Shown piece after piece: positions 62,266-64,000 of a stretch of 64,000 nt of DNA. The stretch is from Tricholomella constricta (lineage: Eukaryota > Basidiomycota > Agaricomycetes > Agaricales > Lyophyllaceae), in NCBI GenBank assembly GCA_013368375.1, contig JAACJP010000007.1, positions 682,001-746,000 on the forward strand. The letters are read 5' to 3'. A program made the translations under genes and the position numbers. Under the pieces are notes generated by a model. That model did not search any database. It was given only the letters and a program-made list of their open reading frames with translations, and had not been told where the DNA came from. Within the stretch, counting starts at the first letter, position 1. The number at the start of each line of letters is the position of its first letter.

Positions 62266-64000
62266 CTATAGATCGTCCTCCCAATTTTCCGGCACAGCAG
62301 TCGGCGTCGCCGGAGGCTCTACTGCACTCAAAGACGGCGCCAGTGGAGCACGCACAGGGGCAGGGCTCGACGCACGCGTGGCGTTCGCGCCCGCTGGCGG
62401 ACGGGTAGACTGCAACGACGGCTGAGGTTGAGGGTGAGTCGTCGCCGCCGCCGATGTCGGACGGGACGTTCCCCAGCCCACTGTATTTTGTTTGAGCACT
62501 GACGGGGTAGGACTGGCACGCCACGAGGGGGCTGCGGCTATGCGTAGATCTGCCAGTTTGCCGAGATTCGATGGAGTGGGAGTTGAGGCTGCGATGGTGC
62601 TGGATAGAAGGGGGGTGGGGATACGTGTATCAAGGCGACGGAGGAGGAGAACACTGATCACGCGTTGTGAGTGGGCTGAGATCAAACGTGGATTGGAATA
62701 TGAATCACTAACCTTCGGTGGGGCTCCTGGTCTACCATCTGAGTGTCCATCCTATAGACGGCTGCAAGCTGCGAGAAGGTTGTCAAAAAAAATGTTCATA
62801 AAGATAACCTCGAAAATCATACATCGTGAACAAACTTCCTTCGTTCAGGAGGCATATGCGGCAGTACCTGCGTCTTCTTCTGCGATGTAACAAACCTAAA
62901 CGAAACGACACCATGAGAATGACCGAAACGATTACCAACCAAACTGAGAACATACTCATCAAACGCCTTCTCCACCACAACCAAGAATTTGGAGCTCGCA
63001 CGAGCGAACCCAGCAACCTCATCATGGTACGTCACCAGAGCCGTCTTCTCCCTCGACTCAGCGGTGATGCCTAGGGCATCCGCCAGCCGTGCATTTCGCT
63101 TGGCAACTGCACACTCATTGTTGCATTTGGGCGCGGCCTGTTGGCGCCCGCCGGGCGTTTTCGAGCTGCGACCACAATGGACGGACTGACGAAGGCGCCC
63201 GCATGGGCAGGCGAGGGTGACGAGAGCTGTGCACGGTTCGTCTTCTGGGCAGCTCGATGGAGCATGACAAGGGTGATTGCAGGTATGGTGTGCCGGGAGA
63301 CTAGACAGTGCAAAGATAAAAACGTTAAGCAAGCTGTGAAGGGGAAACAAATTGTGTGTTTAACATACCAAAGTTTTCGCGACTTGCCACAAGGCGCGGT
63401 GCACAGGCCACAATTATCACCATGACAAGAACGTTCGCAGTGGTGAAAACCACAGTCCAATAATCTTTCAAGGCGGGTTTTTGTCAGTCTCTCATCTTCC
63501 AGGGCAAGGAAATATACACACTTGCCACAGACGGTCCCGCATGACACCTTCTCCGTCTCCAGAGAGCATCGCACGTTGTTCACAACCTTCTTGCCACACG
63601 CGCACTGTTTCGTTACAAGGAAAGGACACGGTGGGCACGGTGTCGGGTCTTCGTGGCACTGATGATAACTGCCAGAATGACCGCACGGCAGTGGACGAGG
63701 GCATCGGTATGTGCACTGCATCTGTGTCCCGCATGGGATCGGGGGCTCAAATACCGTACGACCACAGAAGCACACCATCTACAATGACGCAGTGACATCA
63801 GCAACGAAAAGGAGAATGAAAAGCGAATCGAATACCAACCTCCTCGAATGAGCTCCTCAAGCACGGCGGACATGCGCCCTTATGGTCCCTCTCCTCGCAC
63901 CGATGCAGCCCGCACCCCAGCATTTTCGGACACACCAAATCGCACTCATGAAGCCCGCCCCGTTCCTCCCCTACGCCCACCTCCGAGACAATCGGCCCCG
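62266..64000 (-). CDS. NFX1/FAP1-type zinc-finger protein, C-terminal part (5' end outside window)
   Basis: The minus strand reads from beyond 64000. It shows ECDLVCPKMLGCGLHRCEERDHKGACPPC, an intron near 63779-63836, then CGRTVFEPPIPCG...CPRPLPCGHSGSYHQCHEDPTPCPPCP...CACGKKVVNNVRC, and further Cys/His-rich repeats (CGFHHCERSCHGDNCGLCTAPCG; CNHPCHAPSSCPEDEPCTALVTLACPCGRLRQSVHCG). These are NF-X1 type zinc-finger repeats. After CNNECAVAKRNARLADALGI an R3H-like region follows (VLPHMPPERRKFVHDV, then LAAVYRMDTQMVDQEPHR across an intron) and a Pro/Ser-rich tail ending VPENWEDDL at 62266. Yeast FAP1 binds FKBP12; NFX1 proteins act in transcription or as E3 ligases. Ordinary host gene. Confidence 0.88.

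Overview
The window looks like a transposon-dense stretch of a filamentous basidiomycete (Agaricomycetes) genome. The reasons are many short GT-AG introns of about 50 bp, KDZ transposases with a CxC2-type cysteine cluster, chromodomain Ty3/Gypsy elements, a Crinkler-like NTPase gene, an F-box fragment and an NFX1/FAP1-type gene. I cannot name the species. Host-like genes sit only at the edges: an SPT5-like gene at the left (positions 1 to about 1850, minus strand), and a Crinkler-like gene, an F-box fragment and a FAP1/NFX1 homologue at the right (59-64 kb).

From 2.2 to 9.1 kb there is a low-complexity repeat field, a large palindrome centred near 3276, a six-exon gene of unknown function (4575-7873) whose reading frame closes at 1009 residues, and a 95-bp tandem repeat. 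From 9.09 to 41.99 kb lies a three-level nest. An old, left-truncated KDZ DNA transposon (KDZ1) was split at 12824/37456 by a minus-strand chromovirus (Gypsy-1, 12825-37455, 358-bp LTRs, TSD GAACC). Gypsy-1 was in turn split inside its integrase by a second KDZ transposon (KDZ2, 16601-30678, TSD CCTTTGC). KDZ2 carries five genes, all with closed reading frames after splicing: a transposase (1129 codons), a divergent partner gene, a coiled-coil protein with a Zn2Cys6-like six-cysteine cluster, an acidic protein with repeated FSDD motifs, and a small gene. KDZ1 keeps decayed copies of three of them.

From 42.09 to 58.73 kb is a decayed plus-strand LTR element (LTR-A, 202-bp LTRs). It was hit twice: by a 3.9-kb LTR element with one 910-codon ORF (46044-49941, 194-bp LTRs, TSD AAAGC), and by an apparently intact minus-strand chromovirus (Gypsy-3, 51356-57475, 334-bp LTRs, TSD GTGGG).

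Two signals stand out beyond gene content. First, the 3.9-kb element is packed from LTR to LTR with dozens of short perfect inverted repeats (arms 6-11 bp, loops mostly 3-8), as if the whole transcript were a string of hairpins. Second, both KDZ copies, and not the retrotransposon between them, are saturated with the palindrome CCGCGG (about 97 sites in 14 kb of KDZ2, about 44 in 8 kb of KDZ1, about 2 in 10.5 kb of Gypsy-1). It often occurs as TGTCCGCGGACA and lies in genes, introns, spacers and subterminal arrays. CCG/CGG triplets are what fungal Zn2Cys6 proteins usually bind, and KDZ2 encodes a protein with such a cysteine pattern. Gypsy-1 also carries an antisense gene with a similar six-cysteine pattern and a coiled coil.
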